DNA of 64,000 nt from Mycolicibacterium fortuitum subsp. fortuitum (GCF_022179545.1 NZ_AP025518.1:5580001-5644000), one strand, 5' to 3'; numbered from the stretch's first letter, positions 7,149 through 17,218 are shown. Notes: a model not told the origin generated them from the sequence alone. Made by a program: numbers and translations.

Positions 7149-10100
7149 GTGGTCGATTCACACGCGGGCAGCGCGACACCTGGCGACGCTTTGCTGCGAC
7201 TGGGTAGGTACTTCCACCGCGGTGAGGTGTCCGCGGATCAGCGCACCCTGCACAAGATCGGCGGCCGCTCCGCCGACGACTTCTATCGGGACCGATGGGC
7301 ACACGACAAGGTGGTGCGGTCGACGCACGGCGTCAACTGCACCGGCTCCTGCTCATGGAAGATCTACGTCAAAGACGGCGTGATCACCTGGGAGTCGCAG
7401 CAGACCGACTATCCGTCGGTCGGTGCCGACAAACCCGAGTACGAGCCGCGCGGGTGCCCGCGCGGTGCGTCCTTCTCCTGGTACACGTATTCCCCTGCGC
7501 GCGTGCGCTATCCGTATATCCGCGGCGTGTTGCTCGAGTACTACCGGGAGGCCAAGGAGCGGCTCAAGGATCCGGTGCTGGCCTGGGCCGACATCGTCGA
7601 GGATCCGGAGAAGTCGAAGCGGTACAAGACCGCCCGCGGCAAGGGCGGGTTCGTCCGCGCCGAGTGGTGGGAGGCCGCGGAGATCACCGCAGCCGCCCAC
7701 GTCCACACGATCAAGAAGTACGGGCCGGACCGGGTGGCCGGTTTCTCCCCGATCCCAGCGATGTCGATGGTCAGCCATGCCGTGGGCGCCCGGTTCATCT
7801 CGCTGCTCGGCGGGTCGATGTTGTCGTTCTACGACTGGTATGCCGACCTGCCGGTGGCCTCACCGCAGGTGTTCGGGGACCAGACCGACGTGCCCGAGTC
7901 TGCCGACTGGTTCGACGCGGGCTACCTGATCATGTGGGGCTCCAACGTCCCCGTCACGCGAACTCCCGATGCGCACTACATGACCGAGGCCCGGTATCGC
8001 GGTCAAAAGGTGGTCGTGGTGTCGCCGGACTATGCCGACAACACCAAGTTCGCCGACGAATGGCTGCCGGCTCGCCCCGGTACCGACGCCGCCCTGGCCA
8101 TGGCGATGGGGCACGTCATCCTCAAGGAGTTCTTCGTCGAAAAGCAGACGCTGTACTTCACCGACTACGTCAAGAAATACACCGACCTGCCGTTCCTGAT
8201 CACCCTCACCGAGCGCGACGGTCGGCTGCTGCCCGGAAAGTTCCTCACCGCAGCCGATCTCGGGGGTGAACATGCGGATACCGAGGCCTCGTCCTCCAAA
8301 ACCGTCCTCCTGGATCAGGCCGGCCGTCCGGTGGTGCCGAACGGCTCGCTGGGGCATCGGTTCACCGCGTCCGGCGAGGGCCACTGGAACCTCGACCTTC
8401 ATGGTGTCCACCCGATGCTGACCTTGCTCGGCAACCACGACGATACCGCCACCGTGGCCCTGCCCCGCTTCGACAGCGACCAGCCCGGTGTCCTGGAGCG
8501 AGGCGTGCCGACCAGAATCGTTGCCGGACACCGTGTGACGACGGTGTTCGACCTGATGCTGGCACAGTACGGGGTGCCCCGCGACGGACTGCCCGGGCAG
8601 TGGCCATCGGGATACGACGACGCCTCCGAGCCCTACACCCCGGCCTGGCAGGAAGAGATCACCGGCGTACCCGCGGCGGCTGCCGAACGGATCGCGCGTG
8701 AATTCGCCGACAACGCCGAACGATCCAAGGGCCGGTCGATGATCCTGATGGGCGCGGGCACCAACCACTGGTTCCATTCCGATCAGATCTACCGCTCGTT
8801 TCTGTCCCTGGTCATGCTCACCGGCTGCCAGGGTGTCAACGGCGGCGGCTGGGCCCACTACGTGGGCCAAGAGAAGTGCCGGCCGGTCACCGGTTGGGCC
8901 ACTCTGGCATTCGGTCTCGACTGGCAACGGCCGCCCCGGCAGATGCAGGGCACGGTGTTCTGGTACCTGGCGACCGATCAGTGGCGCTATGACCCGTTCA
9001 CCTCGGAGGTGATGGCCTCACCGCTGGCCGAGGGAAAGTTCGCGGGCCGCACCGCCGCCGACAACATCGCCCTGGCCAGCCGGCTCGGCTGGATGCCCAG
9101 TTACCCGACCTTCAACCGCAACCCGCTGGATCTGGCCGACGAGGCCGCGCGGATGGACAAGGACGCCGCGGAATACGTCGTGGACGGGCTGAAGTCGGGT
9201 CATCTGCAGTTCGCCTGTGAGGATCCCGATGCGCCGGAGAACTTCCCGCGCTGTCTGACGGTGTGGCGGTCGAACCTGCTCGGCTCCTCGGCCAAGGGCA
9301 ACGAGTACTTCCTCAAGCACCTGCTCGGCACCGATTCCGCGGTGGCCGCGCGGGACGAGGACGGTATCCGGCCTCAAGAGGTGCGCTGGCGCGACGAAGC
9401 CCCGGTGGGAAAGCTGGATCTGCTGCTGTCCCTGGACTTCCGCAACACCAGCACGACGCTGTTCTCCGACATCGTGTTGCCTGCGGCCACCTGGTACGAG
9501 AAGCACGACCTGTCGAGCACCGACATGCACCCGTTCGTGCATGCGTTCTCGCCGGCCATCTCCCCGCCGTGGGAGACCAAGACCGACTTCGACGCGTTCC
9601 ACCGCATCGCCCGCGGCTTCTCTTGGCTGGCCGAGAAGCACCTGGGTAAGCGCAAGGACATCGTGGCCATGCCACTGCAGCACGACAGCGCCGACGCCAC
9701 CGCCCAGCCCGGCGGTCGCGTGCTGGACTGGAAAGCCGGTGAGTGCGAGCCGATTCCCGGCAAGACCATGCCACGGCTGGTCATGGTCGACCGCGACTAT
9801 CCAGCGATCGCCGAGAAGATGGCGGCGCTGGGGCCGATGGTGGAAACCGTCGGGCTCACCACCAAGGGCGTGACCACCCACCCCGACGCCGAGGTCGAAT
9901 ACCTGCGTGGCGTCAACGGTGCCGTGGTCAGCGGTGTCGCGATCGGACGCCCGTCGTTGGCCAAGGACACCCACGCCGCAGAAGCCATCCTCGCGCTCTC
10001 GGGCACCACCAATGGGCGGCTGGCCGTCGAGGGTTTCGAGGCGCTGGAACGCCGCACCGGAACCGAGCTGGTCGATCTGGCCAAGGAGAGCGAGGGCAAG

Positions 10101-10823
10101 CGAATCACCTTCGCCGACACCCAAGCCCGGCCGGTGCCGGTCAACACCTCACCGGAGTGGTCCGGCTCGGAGACGGGTGGGCGGCGCTACTCCCCCTTCA
10201 CCATCAACACCGAGCGGCTCAAGCCGTGGCACACGCTGACCGGCCGCCAGCATTTCTATCTAGACCACGACTGGATGAGTGAGCTCGGTGAGCAGCTGCC
10301 GACGTTCCGGCCGCCGCTGGACATGACCGCGCTGTTCAACGAGCCGGCGGTAGGCGACACGAGCGGAGGAATCACCGTCCGCTACCTGACGCCGCACTCC
10401 AAATGGTCGATTCACTCTGCCTACCAGGACAACCTGTACATGCTGACGCTGTCCCGCGGCGGCCAGTGCATCTGGATGTCGGAGCTGGACGCCGCCAAGA
10501 TCGGGGTCAAGGACAACGACTGGATCGAGTGCACCAACCGCAACGGCGTGGTGAATGCGAGGGCCATCGTCAGCCACCGCATGCCCGAGGGCCTGGTGTT
10601 CATGTACCACGCCCAGGACAAGGCCGTCGACGTGCCGCGCACCGAGAAGAACGGTAAACGCGGCGGTATCCACAACGCGCTGACCCGGATCATGATCAAG
10701 CCGACGCACCTGATCGGCGGGTACGCGCAGCAGTCCTTCGCCCTGAATTACCACGGGCCCACCGGAAATCAACGCGATGAGGTCACCACGATTCGTCGCC
10801 GCTCGCAAAATGTGGAGTACTGA
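7149..10823 (+). CDS. narG: NarG, catalytic alpha subunit of respiratory nitrate reductase
   Basis: A 1224-residue molybdoenzyme, the usual NarG length. The GTG at 7149 is chosen because GGAGGG lies 7-13 bases upstream. The N-terminal HGVNCTGSC (about residues 60-68) and later RGCPRGAS supply the His/Cys ligands of the FS0 iron-sulfur cluster. SFYDWYADLP matches the segment carrying the molybdenum Asp ligand in E. coli NarG. The protein reduces nitrate to nitrite with electrons from NarH at the cytoplasmic face of the membrane. It is the first gene of narGHJI; the narH ATG follows two bases after the stop. Confidence 0.96.
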   Translation: MVDSHAGSATPGDALLRLGRYFHRGEVSADQRTLHKIGGRSADDFYRDRWAHDKVVRSTHGVNCTGSCSWKIYVKDGVITWESQQTDYPSVGADKPEYEPRGCPRGASFSWYTYSPARVRYPYIRGVLLEYYREAKERLKDPVLAWADIVEDPEKSKRYKTARGKGGFVRAEWWEAAEITAAAHVHTIKKYGPDRVAGFSPIPAMSMVSHAVGARFISLLGGSMLSFYDWYADLPVASPQVFGDQTDVPESADWFDAGYLIMWGSNVPVTRTPDAHYMTEARYRGQKVVVVSPDYADNTKFADEWLPARPGTDAALAMAMGHVILKEFFVEKQTLYFTDYVKKYTDLPFLITLTERDGRLLPGKFLTAADLGGEHADTEASSSKTVLLDQAGRPVVPNGSLGHRFTASGEGHWNLDLHGVHPMLTLLGNHDDTATVALPRFDSDQPGVLERGVPTRIVAGHRVTTVFDLMLAQYGVPRDGLPGQWPSGYDDASEPYTPAWQEEITGVPAAAAERIAREFADNAERSKGRSMILMGAGTNHWFHSDQIYRSFLSLVMLTGCQGVNGGGWAHYVGQEKCRPVTGWATLAFGLDWQRPPRQMQGTVFWYLATDQWRYDPFTSEVMASPLAEGKFAGRTAADNIALASRLGWMPSYPTFNRNPLDLADEAARMDKDAAEYVVDGLKSGHLQFACEDPDAPENFPRCLTVWRSNLLGSSAKGNEYFLKHLLGTDSAVAARDEDGIRPQEVRWRDEAPVGKLDLLLSLDFRNTSTTLFSDIVLPAATWYEKHDLSSTDMHPFVHAFSPAISPPWETKTDFDAFHRIARGFSWLAEKHLGKRKDIVAMPLQHDSADATAQPGGRVLDWKAGECEPIPGKTMPRLVMVDRDYPAIAEKMAALGPMVETVGLTTKGVTTHPDAEVEYLRGVNGAVVSGVAIGRPSLAKDTHAAEAILALSGTTNGRLAVEGFEALERRTGTELVDLAKESEGKRITFADTQARPVPVNTSPEWSGSETGGRRYSPFTINTERLKPWHTLTGRQHFYLDHDWMSELGEQLPTFRPPLDMTALFNEPAVGDTSGGITVRYLTPHSKWSIHSAYQDNLYMLTLSRGGQCIWMSELDAAKIGVKDNDWIECTNRNGVVNARAIVSHRMPEGLVFMYHAQDKAVDVPRTEKNGKRGGIHNALTRIMIKPTHLIGGYAQQSFALNYHGPTGNQRDEVTTIRRRSQNVEY

Positions 10824-10825
10824 CA

Positions 10826-12421
10826 ATGAGGATAATGGCGCAGCTCGCGATGGTGATGAACCTCGACAAGTGCATCGGCTGCCACACCTGCAGTGTGACG
10901 TGCAAACAGGCGTGGACGAACCGCAGCGGTGTGGAGTACGTGTGGTTCAACAATGTGGAAACCCGTCCCGGGCAAGGCTATCCGCGTCAGTACCAGGATC
11001 AGGAGAAGTGGAAGGGCGGCTGGACGCTGAACAAGCGCGGCAAGCTGACCCTCAAGTCCGGATCGCGGTTCAAACGCCTGCTGAACATCTTCGCCAATCC
11101 CGACCTGCCCACGGTGTCGGACTACTACGACCCCTGGACCTACGACTACGAGAACCTGCTCGCCGCGCCGGCCATGGACACCACCCCGGTGGCGCGGCCC
11201 AAATCGTTGATCACCGGGCGCGACACCAAGGTCACCTGGGGTGCCAACTGGGACGACGACCTGGGCGGCGGGCCGGAGCAGGTGAGCCGGGACCCGTTGT
11301 TGGGCAAGCTCGAAGACAAGGTCAAGCTCGAGTTCGAGCAGACCTTCATGTTCTACCTGCCGCGCATCTGCGAGCACTGCCTGAACCCTGCCTGTGCGGC
11401 ATCGTGCCCGTCCGGCGCGATCTACAAGCGCTCGGAAGACGGCATCGTGCTGGTGGATCAGGACAAGTGCCGAGGCTGGCGGCAATGTGTGACGGGCTGC
11501 CCGTACAAGAAGATCTACTTCAACCACAAGACCGGCAAGGCTGAGAAGTGCACGTTCTGCTACCCGCGTGTCGAGGTCGGAATCCCCACGGTGTGTTCGG
11601 AGACCTGCGTGGGGCGGCTGCGCTACATCGGCGTGATGCTCTACGACGCGGACGCAGTGCTGGAGGCGGCCTCGGTCACGGACGACAAGGATCTCTACCC
11701 GTCACAGCTCGGCGTCTTCCTCAACCCGCATGACCCGCGCGTGGTCGCGGAGGCCGAACGCGCCGGCATCTCCCCCGAATGGATTGAAGCGGCCCAGAAT
11801 TCACCGGTGTACCGGCTGATCGTGGACTATCAGGTGGCCCTGCCCCTGCATCCGGAATACCGGACGATGCCGATGGTCTGGTACGTGCCACCGCTGTCGC
11901 CGGTGGTGGACATCCTCAAAGAGACCGGCCATGACGGAGAGAACAAGAACAACCTGTTCGGCGCGATCGACACATTACGCATCCCGGTCGAGTATCTCGC
12001 CGAGTTGTTCACCGCGGGCGAGGTCGGGCCGGTCCGGGCCGCCCTGCAGCGGCTCGCAGCCATGCGGGCGTACATGCGGGCAGCCAACCTCGGTGAAGAG
12101 TTCGACGAGACCATCCCCGAATCGGTGCGGTTGAGCGGCGATGAGATCGAGGCGATGTACCGGCTGCTGGCGATCGCGAAATACCCGGACCGCTATGTCA
12201 TCCCCACCGGAGCCGGCTCCGACGCCCACCGCCTCGACGCGCTGGCCACCGGATGCAGCCTGGACGGCGACGGCGGGCCGGGAATGACCGCATACGACAC
12301 CATGGTGGACAAATTTCACCTGGCCCACACCAATGATGCTGTTCCGCAGGGTGATCCGGCCAGGGTCAACCTGCTCAACTGGGACGGCCGGAGCACAGAC
12401 GGGTTGTTGCCGACCACATGA
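10826..12421 (+). CDS. narH: NarH, iron-sulfur beta subunit of nitrate reductase
   Basis: A 531-residue electron-transfer subunit. Four cysteine groups are visible: CIGCHTC near residue 16, CEHCLNPACAASC, CRGWRQCVTGC and a final CTFC...CSETC pair. The tryptophan in CRGW replaces the second cysteine, the classic sign that this site holds the [3Fe-4S] cluster while the others hold [4Fe-4S]. It carries electrons from NarI haem to NarG. Its stop overlaps the narJ start (ATGA). Confidence 0.96.
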   Translation: MRIMAQLAMVMNLDKCIGCHTCSVTCKQAWTNRSGVEYVWFNNVETRPGQGYPRQYQDQEKWKGGWTLNKRGKLTLKSGSRFKRLLNIFANPDLPTVSDYYDPWTYDYENLLAAPAMDTTPVARPKSLITGRDTKVTWGANWDDDLGGGPEQVSRDPLLGKLEDKVKLEFEQTFMFYLPRICEHCLNPACAASCPSGAIYKRSEDGIVLVDQDKCRGWRQCVTGCPYKKIYFNHKTGKAEKCTFCYPRVEVGIPTVCSETCVGRLRYIGVMLYDADAVLEAASVTDDKDLYPSQLGVFLNPHDPRVVAEAERAGISPEWIEAAQNSPVYRLIVDYQVALPLHPEYRTMPMVWYVPPLSPVVDILKETGHDGENKNNLFGAIDTLRIPVEYLAELFTAGEVGPVRAALQRLAAMRAYMRAANLGEEFDETIPESVRLSGDEIEAMYRLLAIAKYPDRYVIPTGAGSDAHRLDALATGCSLDGDGGPGMTAYDTMVDKFHLAHTNDAVPQGDPARVNLLNWDGRSTDGLLPTT

Positions 12422-13098
12422 AGCTACTCACCCTCGGTCGCAGAACAGGCACAGGTTCCGCCCTGTCCGAGCGCCAGCAGCGTCTGGTGTGGCGCATCGC
12501 CGCGCTGTTGCTCGACTACCCGACGCCCGCGACGGCCGATCTCGTTGACCAACTTGCCGCTGCCGCAGCGGAACTGCCGGACTCGGCGCGTGTGCCGCTG
12601 ACGGAGTTCCTCCACCGGTTCGGGGAAACGGACCCGATGCGACGCGCGTCGATCTATGTCGAGACGTTCGATATGCAGCGGCGCAGCAGCCTGCATCTGA
12701 CCTACTATGCCTACGGGGACACCCGCAAGCGCGGTATGGCCCTGTTGCGGTTCAAGCACGCCTACCGCCAGGCTGGCCTGGAGGTCGGTGACCTGGAGAA
12801 CGGCGAGCTGCCCGACTACCTGCCGATGGTGCTCGAGTTCGCCGCGACGGTCGATCAAGTCCAAGGTGAGCGCCTGCTGGCCGAGCATGTCCCGGTGCTC
12901 GAACTACTGCGGCTCTCCCTGCAGGACAACGGGTCCTACTACACCGGGTTGCTGGCCGCGATCCTGGCCACGCTGCCGCCGGTGAACAGCGCCGACCGCC
13001 GCCGCATCGCCCAACTCGCCGCCGAGGGCCCGCCCGACGAAGATGTCGGTCTCGAGCCGTTTGCGATGGACCCAATGGCTTCAGGAGGAAGGCTATGA
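12418..13098 (+). CDS. narJ: NarJ, nitrate reductase assembly chaperone
   Basis: A 226-residue protein of the NarJ/TorD chaperone family, recognised by the ALLLDYPTP segment near the N-terminus, an all-helical composition and the MQRRSSLHLTYYAYGDTRKR region. NarJ holds the apo-NarGH complex during molybdenum cofactor insertion and is not part of the mature enzyme. It overlaps both narH and narI by four bases. Confidence 0.93.
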   Translation: MKLLTLGRRTGTGSALSERQQRLVWRIAALLLDYPTPATADLVDQLAAAAAELPDSARVPLTEFLHRFGETDPMRRASIYVETFDMQRRSSLHLTYYAYGDTRKRGMALLRFKHAYRQAGLEVGDLENGELPDYLPMVLEFAATVDQVQGERLLAEHVPVLELLRLSLQDNGSYYTGLLAAILATLPPVNSADRRRIAQLAAEGPPDEDVGLEPFAMDPMASGGRL

Positions 13099-13838
13099 GC
13101 AACGTGCTGTGGATGACGCTGCCGTACGTCGCCTTCACCTCGTTCCTGCTCGGACACGTCTGGCGCTACAAGGCCGACCAGTTCGGTTGGACCACACGGT
13201 CTTCCCAGATTTACGAGAGCAAGTTGCTGCGCCTGGGCAGCCCGCTGTTCCACTTCGGCATCCTGGGTGTGCTCGCCGGGCACGTCGTCGGTCTGCTGAT
13301 ACCGCAGTCGTGGACTGCGGCGGTGGGCATCTCCGAACACGTCTACCACCTGATGTCGGTGGGCATGGGGTCACTGGCAGGCATCGCCGTGGTCGCCGGG
13401 CTGGCCATCCTGCTCTACCGCCGGGTCACCGTCCCGGAAGTCCGCACCGCCACCACGCTCAACGACAAGCTGATGTACCTGTTGCTGGTCGGGGCGCTGG
13501 CGACCGGGATGTTGAACACGCTGACCAACGTTTTTTCGACCTACAACTATCGCGAGACGGTTTCGCCGTGGTTCCGCAGCTTGTTCACCCTGCACCCGGC
13601 ACCCCAGTTGATGGCGGAAACCCCGTGGACGTTCCAGGCACATGTGCTGATAGTCGTTGCGCTGCTCGGGTTCTGGCCGTACACCCGGTTGGTGCACATG
13701 TTCAGTGCACCGATCGGTTACCTGGTCCGCCCCTATGTGATCTACCGCAGCCGCGATCCGCAGCGGGCGGGCAAGAACCGGTACGCCAAGGCCTGGGTGA
13801 CACCGCAGGCCCCGCCACCGCGCAGCCGTTGGGTGTGA
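13095..13838 (+). CDS. narI: NarI, membrane cytochrome b (gamma) subunit of nitrate reductase
   Basis: A 247-residue membrane protein with about five hydrophobic spans and the histidines expected for two b-type haems (for example HVWRYK near residue 20, GHVVGL and EHVYHL). It oxidises menaquinol and passes electrons to NarH. It begins in the narJ stop codon. It closes narGHJI; narK follows after 110 bases and may be in the same transcript or have its own promoter. Confidence 0.93.
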   Translation: MSNVLWMTLPYVAFTSFLLGHVWRYKADQFGWTTRSSQIYESKLLRLGSPLFHFGILGVLAGHVVGLLIPQSWTAAVGISEHVYHLMSVGMGSLAGIAVVAGLAILLYRRVTVPEVRTATTLNDKLMYLLLVGALATGMLNTLTNVFSTYNYRETVSPWFRSLFTLHPAPQLMAETPWTFQAHVLIVVALLGFWPYTRLVHMFSAPIGYLVRPYVIYRSRDPQRAGKNRYAKAWVTPQAPPPRSRWV

Positions 13839-13948
13839 TCGACGTAAACATCTTTCTCACAACGGAATTCGTCTCCGGGTGAGCAGATATTCACGGCTCG
13901 GACACGGCACGCAGCTTCCGGGCAACAAGTAATTCCTAGGTTTGCAAC

Positions 13949-15343
13949 ATGCTCCGATCACGTACGATCACCGACTGGGATCCCGAAGACACCGTGGCCT
14001 GGGAGGCCAAAAACAAGTACATCGCCCGACGAAACCTGTTCTGGTCGGTGGTCGCCGAGCATGTCGGGTTCTCGGTGTGGACCATGTGGTCGGTCATGGT
14101 GCTGTTCATGCCCGAAGACGTGTACGGCTTCTCCGCCGGAGACAAGTTCCTGCTCGGCGCGACCGCCACCCTGGTGGGTGGCTGCCTGCGCGTGCCCTAC
14201 ACCCTGGCCACCGCGAAATTCGGCGGGCGTAACTGGACGGTGTTCTCGGCTTTCGTGCTGCTGATCCCCACGTTGGGCACCATGTGGCTGTTGGCCAATC
14301 CGGGCCTGCCGCTGTGGCCGTATCTGCTGTGTGCGGCCGTCGGCGGCTTCGGCGGCGGCAACTTCGCCTCGTCGATGACCAACATCAACGCCTTCTATCC
14401 GCAACGGCTCAAGGGCTGGGCACTGGGGCTCAACGCGGGTGGCGGCAACATCGGGGTGCCGGTGCTCCAGTTGGTCGGCCTGCTGGTCATCGCTACCGCG
14501 GGCAACCGATCCCCCTACTGGGTGTGCGCCGTCTATCTGGTGTTGTTGGCGGTAGCGGCGATCGGCGCTGCGCTGTTCATGGACAACCTCGAGCAGCATC
14601 AGATCGACACCACCGCAATGCGTTCCATTCTGTCGATCCGCGACACCTGGGTGATCGCACTTCTTTACATCGGAACCTTCGGATCCTTCATCGGATTCTC
14701 GTTCGCCTTCGGCCAGGTGCTGCAGATCAACTTCGTCGCCGGCGGACAGAGCCCCGCCGACGCCGCATTGCATGCCGCACAGATCGCCTTCATCGGGCCG
14801 TTGCTCGGCTCGATCGCCCGGGTCTACGGCGGCAAGTTGGCCGACCGGGTCGGCGGCGGGCGCGTCACCACCGTGGTGTTCGGCGGGATGATCCTCGCCG
14901 GCGCTCTACTCGTTGCGGTGTCGACCTATCACGACCACACCAGTGGTCCCGTCGGAACTGCCACCATGATCGGCTTCGTCGTGGGTTTTGTTGCGCTGTT
15001 CGTCCTCTCGGGTATCGGCAACGGTTCCGTGTACAAGATGATCCCGTCGATCTTCGCCGCCCGCAGCAGGTCGCTCATCGGCAGCGAAGCCGATAAGCAG
15101 CAGTGGTCACGGGCGATGTCGGGCGCTCTGATCGGCTTCGCCGGCGCAGTGGGCGCGCTCGGCGGGGTGGGTATCAACCTGGCGTTGCGTCAGTCCTACC
15201 TTTCCAGCGGGTCGGCCACGACGGCGTTCTGGATCTTCCTGGCGTTCTACGCGTTGGCCATGGCACTGACTTGGTTCCGGTACGTCCGCACCCCCACCGC
15301 ACGGCGGTACACACCCTCGATGCTCGACAGCGTCCCCGCCTGA
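13949..15343 (+). CDS. narK: NarK-type nitrate/nitrite transporter
   Basis: A 464-residue major facilitator protein with about twelve membrane spans. The GGFGGGNFASSMTNINAFYP segment contains the Gly-rich nitrate signature of NNP transporters, and a second Gly-rich signature lies near GALGGVGINLAL. The N-terminus ITDWDPEDTVAWE is typical of mycobacterial NarK2-like proteins. It supplies nitrate to NarG and/or exports nitrite. It is directly downstream of narGHJI in the same direction and ends before a strong bidirectional hairpin. Whether it is an antiporter or symporter cannot be told. Confidence 0.93.
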   Translation: MLRSRTITDWDPEDTVAWEAKNKYIARRNLFWSVVAEHVGFSVWTMWSVMVLFMPEDVYGFSAGDKFLLGATATLVGGCLRVPYTLATAKFGGRNWTVFSAFVLLIPTLGTMWLLANPGLPLWPYLLCAAVGGFGGGNFASSMTNINAFYPQRLKGWALGLNAGGGNIGVPVLQLVGLLVIATAGNRSPYWVCAVYLVLLAVAAIGAALFMDNLEQHQIDTTAMRSILSIRDTWVIALLYIGTFGSFIGFSFAFGQVLQINFVAGGQSPADAALHAAQIAFIGPLLGSIARVYGGKLADRVGGGRVTTVVFGGMILAGALLVAVSTYHDHTSGPVGTATMIGFVVGFVALFVLSGIGNGSVYKMIPSIFAARSRSLIGSEADKQQWSRAMSGALIGFAGAVGALGGVGINLALRQSYLSSGSATTAFWIFLAFYALAMALTWFRYVRTPTARRYTPSMLDSVPA

Positions 15344-15358
15344 CGCCGCTCTCTGCCG

Positions 15359-15410
15359 AGCAGACAGAAAACTGCCCCTTTTCCTGCGAAAAGGGGCAGT
15401 TCCGTCTGCT
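15359..15410. terminator. Bidirectional terminator between narK and fadA6
   Basis: Inner arms 15370-15383 and 15388-15401 (AACTGCCCCTTTTC with its complement) enclose a four-base loop. Outer arms AGCAGAC (15359-15365) and GTCTGCT (15404-15410) extend the structure. It lies between convergent genes and should stop both transcripts. Confidence 0.8.
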
Positions 15411-15434
15411 CGCGGGATGAACTCCCGCAGTGGG

Positions 15435-16583
15435 TCAGAGGCGCTCGATGATCGTGACGTTGGCGGTGCCGCCGCCCTCACACATGGTTTGCAGACCGTA
15501 GCGACCGCCGGTGCGTTCCAGGGTGTTGAGCATGGTGGCGAACAGCTTGGCGCCGGTGGCGCCGAGCGGGTGGCCCAGCGCGATGGCGCCGCCACTCGGG
15601 TTGACCTTGGCCGGATCGGCCTTGGTCTCCTTGAGCCAGGCCAGCACGACGGGCGCGAAGGCCTCGTTGATCTCGACGGTGTCGATGTCGTCGATCGTCA
15701 GGCCGGTCTTCTCCAGCGCATATTGAGTGGCCGGGATCGGGCCCGTCAGCATCATCACCGGATCGTCGCCGCGGGCGCTGATGTGGTGGATGCGGGCGCG
15801 GGGCTTCAGGTTGTACTTGTTGACCGCTTCCTCCGAGGCCAGCAGCACCGCCGCCGCACCATCGGAGATCTGGCTCGCCAGGGCAGCGGTCAGGCGCCCG
15901 CCCTCGACCAGCGGCTTGAGCGAGGCCAGCTTCTCCAGTGTCGATTCACGCGGACCCTCGTCGACACCGAAGTCACCGACCGGGACGATCTCGTTGTCGA
16001 AGTGCCCGTTGCGGATCGCGGCGAATGCCCGCTGGTGGCTGTTGTAGGCGAACTCCTCCATCTCCTCACGGGAGATGTCCCACTTCTCGGCGATCAACTC
16101 CGAGCCGCGGAACTGCGAGATCTCCTGATCGCCGTAGCGGTGCAGCCAGCTCTTGGATTCGTTTGTGGGCGAGGTGAATCCGAACTCCTTGCCGACCACC
16201 ATGGCCGACGAGATCGGGATCCAGCTCATGTTCTGCATGCCGCCGGCCAGGATCAGGTCGGCTGTGCCGGACATGATGGCCTGGGCGCCGAAGGAGATGG
16301 CCTGCTGGCTGGAGCCGCACTGCCGGTCGACGGTCACGCCGGGGACGGCCTCGGGGTAGCCCGCGGCCAGCCAAGTCAACCGGCCGATGTTGCCGGCCTG
16401 CCCGCCGATGGCGTCGACACAGCCGACGATGACGTCGTCAACCGCGCCCGGATCGACGTCGTTGCGGTCGAAGATGGCGCGGAACGCGTGCACGCCGAGG
16501 TCGATCGGGTGCACCTGCGCCAGCGAGCCGTTCTTCTTGCCGACCGGCGTGCGCACCGCGTCGACGATGTAAGCCTCAGGCAT
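15435..16583 (-). CDS. fadA6: FadA6, steroid-degradation thiolase
   Basis: A 382-residue thiolase. The ATG at 16583 fits the conserved start MPEAYIVDAVRTPVG. The acyl-accepting cysteine is in DRQCGSS (about residue 89); the C-terminal GHPLGATGAK and MCEGGG segments supply the other active-site His and Cys. It matches Rv3556c in length and in its position beside kstR2. It is thought to thiolyse the ring-opened C/D-ring product. Its start overlaps the kstR2 stop by one base, so the two are co-expressed. Confidence 0.92.
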   Translation of the reverse strand: MPEAYIVDAVRTPVGKKNGSLAQVHPIDLGVHAFRAIFDRNDVDPGAVDDVIVGCVDAIGGQAGNIGRLTWLAAGYPEAVPGVTVDRQCGSSQQAISFGAQAIMSGTADLILAGGMQNMSWIPISSAMVVGKEFGFTSPTNESKSWLHRYGDQEISQFRGSELIAEKWDISREEMEEFAYNSHQRAFAAIRNGHFDNEIVPVGDFGVDEGPRESTLEKLASLKPLVEGGRLTAALASQISDGAAAVLLASEEAVNKYNLKPRARIHHISARGDDPVMMLTGPIPATQYALEKTGLTIDDIDTVEINEAFAPVVLAWLKETKADPAKVNPSGGAIALGHPLGATGAKLFATMLNTLERTGGRYGLQTMCEGGGTANVTIIERL

Positions 16584-17203
16584 TACTGGTCTCCTTTGAC
16601 AGTCGCGTTCCCGGCGGTGATTCCGCCGAGGACGATGGCGAGGTATTGCCGGCCGACCTCTTCGGCCGAGAGCGGTCCGCCCGGTTGATACCAGCGGACC
16701 GAAACCCAGGTCGTGTCGCGGATGAACCGGTAGACCAGGTCGACGTCGATGTCCTGACGGAACGAGCCGTCGGTAATGCCCTGCTGCAGGATGTCGATCC
16801 ACATCTTGCGCTGTTCGCGGTTGCGCTCGTCGACAAAGCCGAACTGCGGGATGGCCGACAGTCGCTTGGCCTCGTCCTGGTAGATGACCACCTGGGCATG
16901 CCGGTGTTCGATCGCCTCGAACGAGGCCATGAACAGGCCGGTGAGCCGCCCCAGCGGTGTGGTCTCAGTGTCCAGAATCTGCTGGTAGCGGGCGAAAAGC
17001 CAGTTCAGAAAGTCCTTGAGCACCTCTTCGACCATCTGCTCTTTGGACTTGAAGTGGTGGTAGAGGCTGCCGGACAGAATTCCTGCGGAGTCGGCGATAT
17101 CGCGGACCGTCGTCGCCTTCAGGCCGCGTTCGGCAAACATCGTTGCGGCAAGATCGAGTAGCTCGTCTCGTCTGCTCGCCGGCTGGGCGGGTGTGTCCCC
17201 CAT
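16583..17203 (-). CDS. kstR2: KstR2, TetR-family repressor of the HIP-catabolic regulon
   Basis: A 206-residue TetR regulator. The N-terminal helix-turn-helix (about residues 10-57) ends in SLYHHFKSKEQM, and the C-terminal domain is very close to what I recall of M. tuberculosis KstR2 (for example ASFEAIEH and VYRFIRDTTWVSVRWY). KstR2 represses ring C/D genes and is released by HIP-CoA, the FadD3 product. An in-frame GTG lies two codons upstream of the chosen ATG. A KstR2 box is 16 bases upstream, implying autoregulation. Confidence 0.94.
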   Translation of the reverse strand: MGDTPAQPASRRDELLDLAATMFAERGLKATTVRDIADSAGILSGSLYHHFKSKEQMVEEVLKDFLNWLFARYQQILDTETTPLGRLTGLFMASFEAIEHRHAQVVIYQDEAKRLSAIPQFGFVDERNREQRKMWIDILQQGITDGSFRQDIDVDLVYRFIRDTTWVSVRWYQPGGPLSAEEVGRQYLAIVLGGITAGNATVKGDQ

Positions 17204-17218
17204 CGCCACAGCATAGCA

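Noticed and set aside
15417..16688. A 423-codon open frame on the plus strand opposite fadA6 and kstR2
   Set aside because: Antisense to two well-supported genes and through the narK/fadA6 terminator side; composition of a shadow frame.
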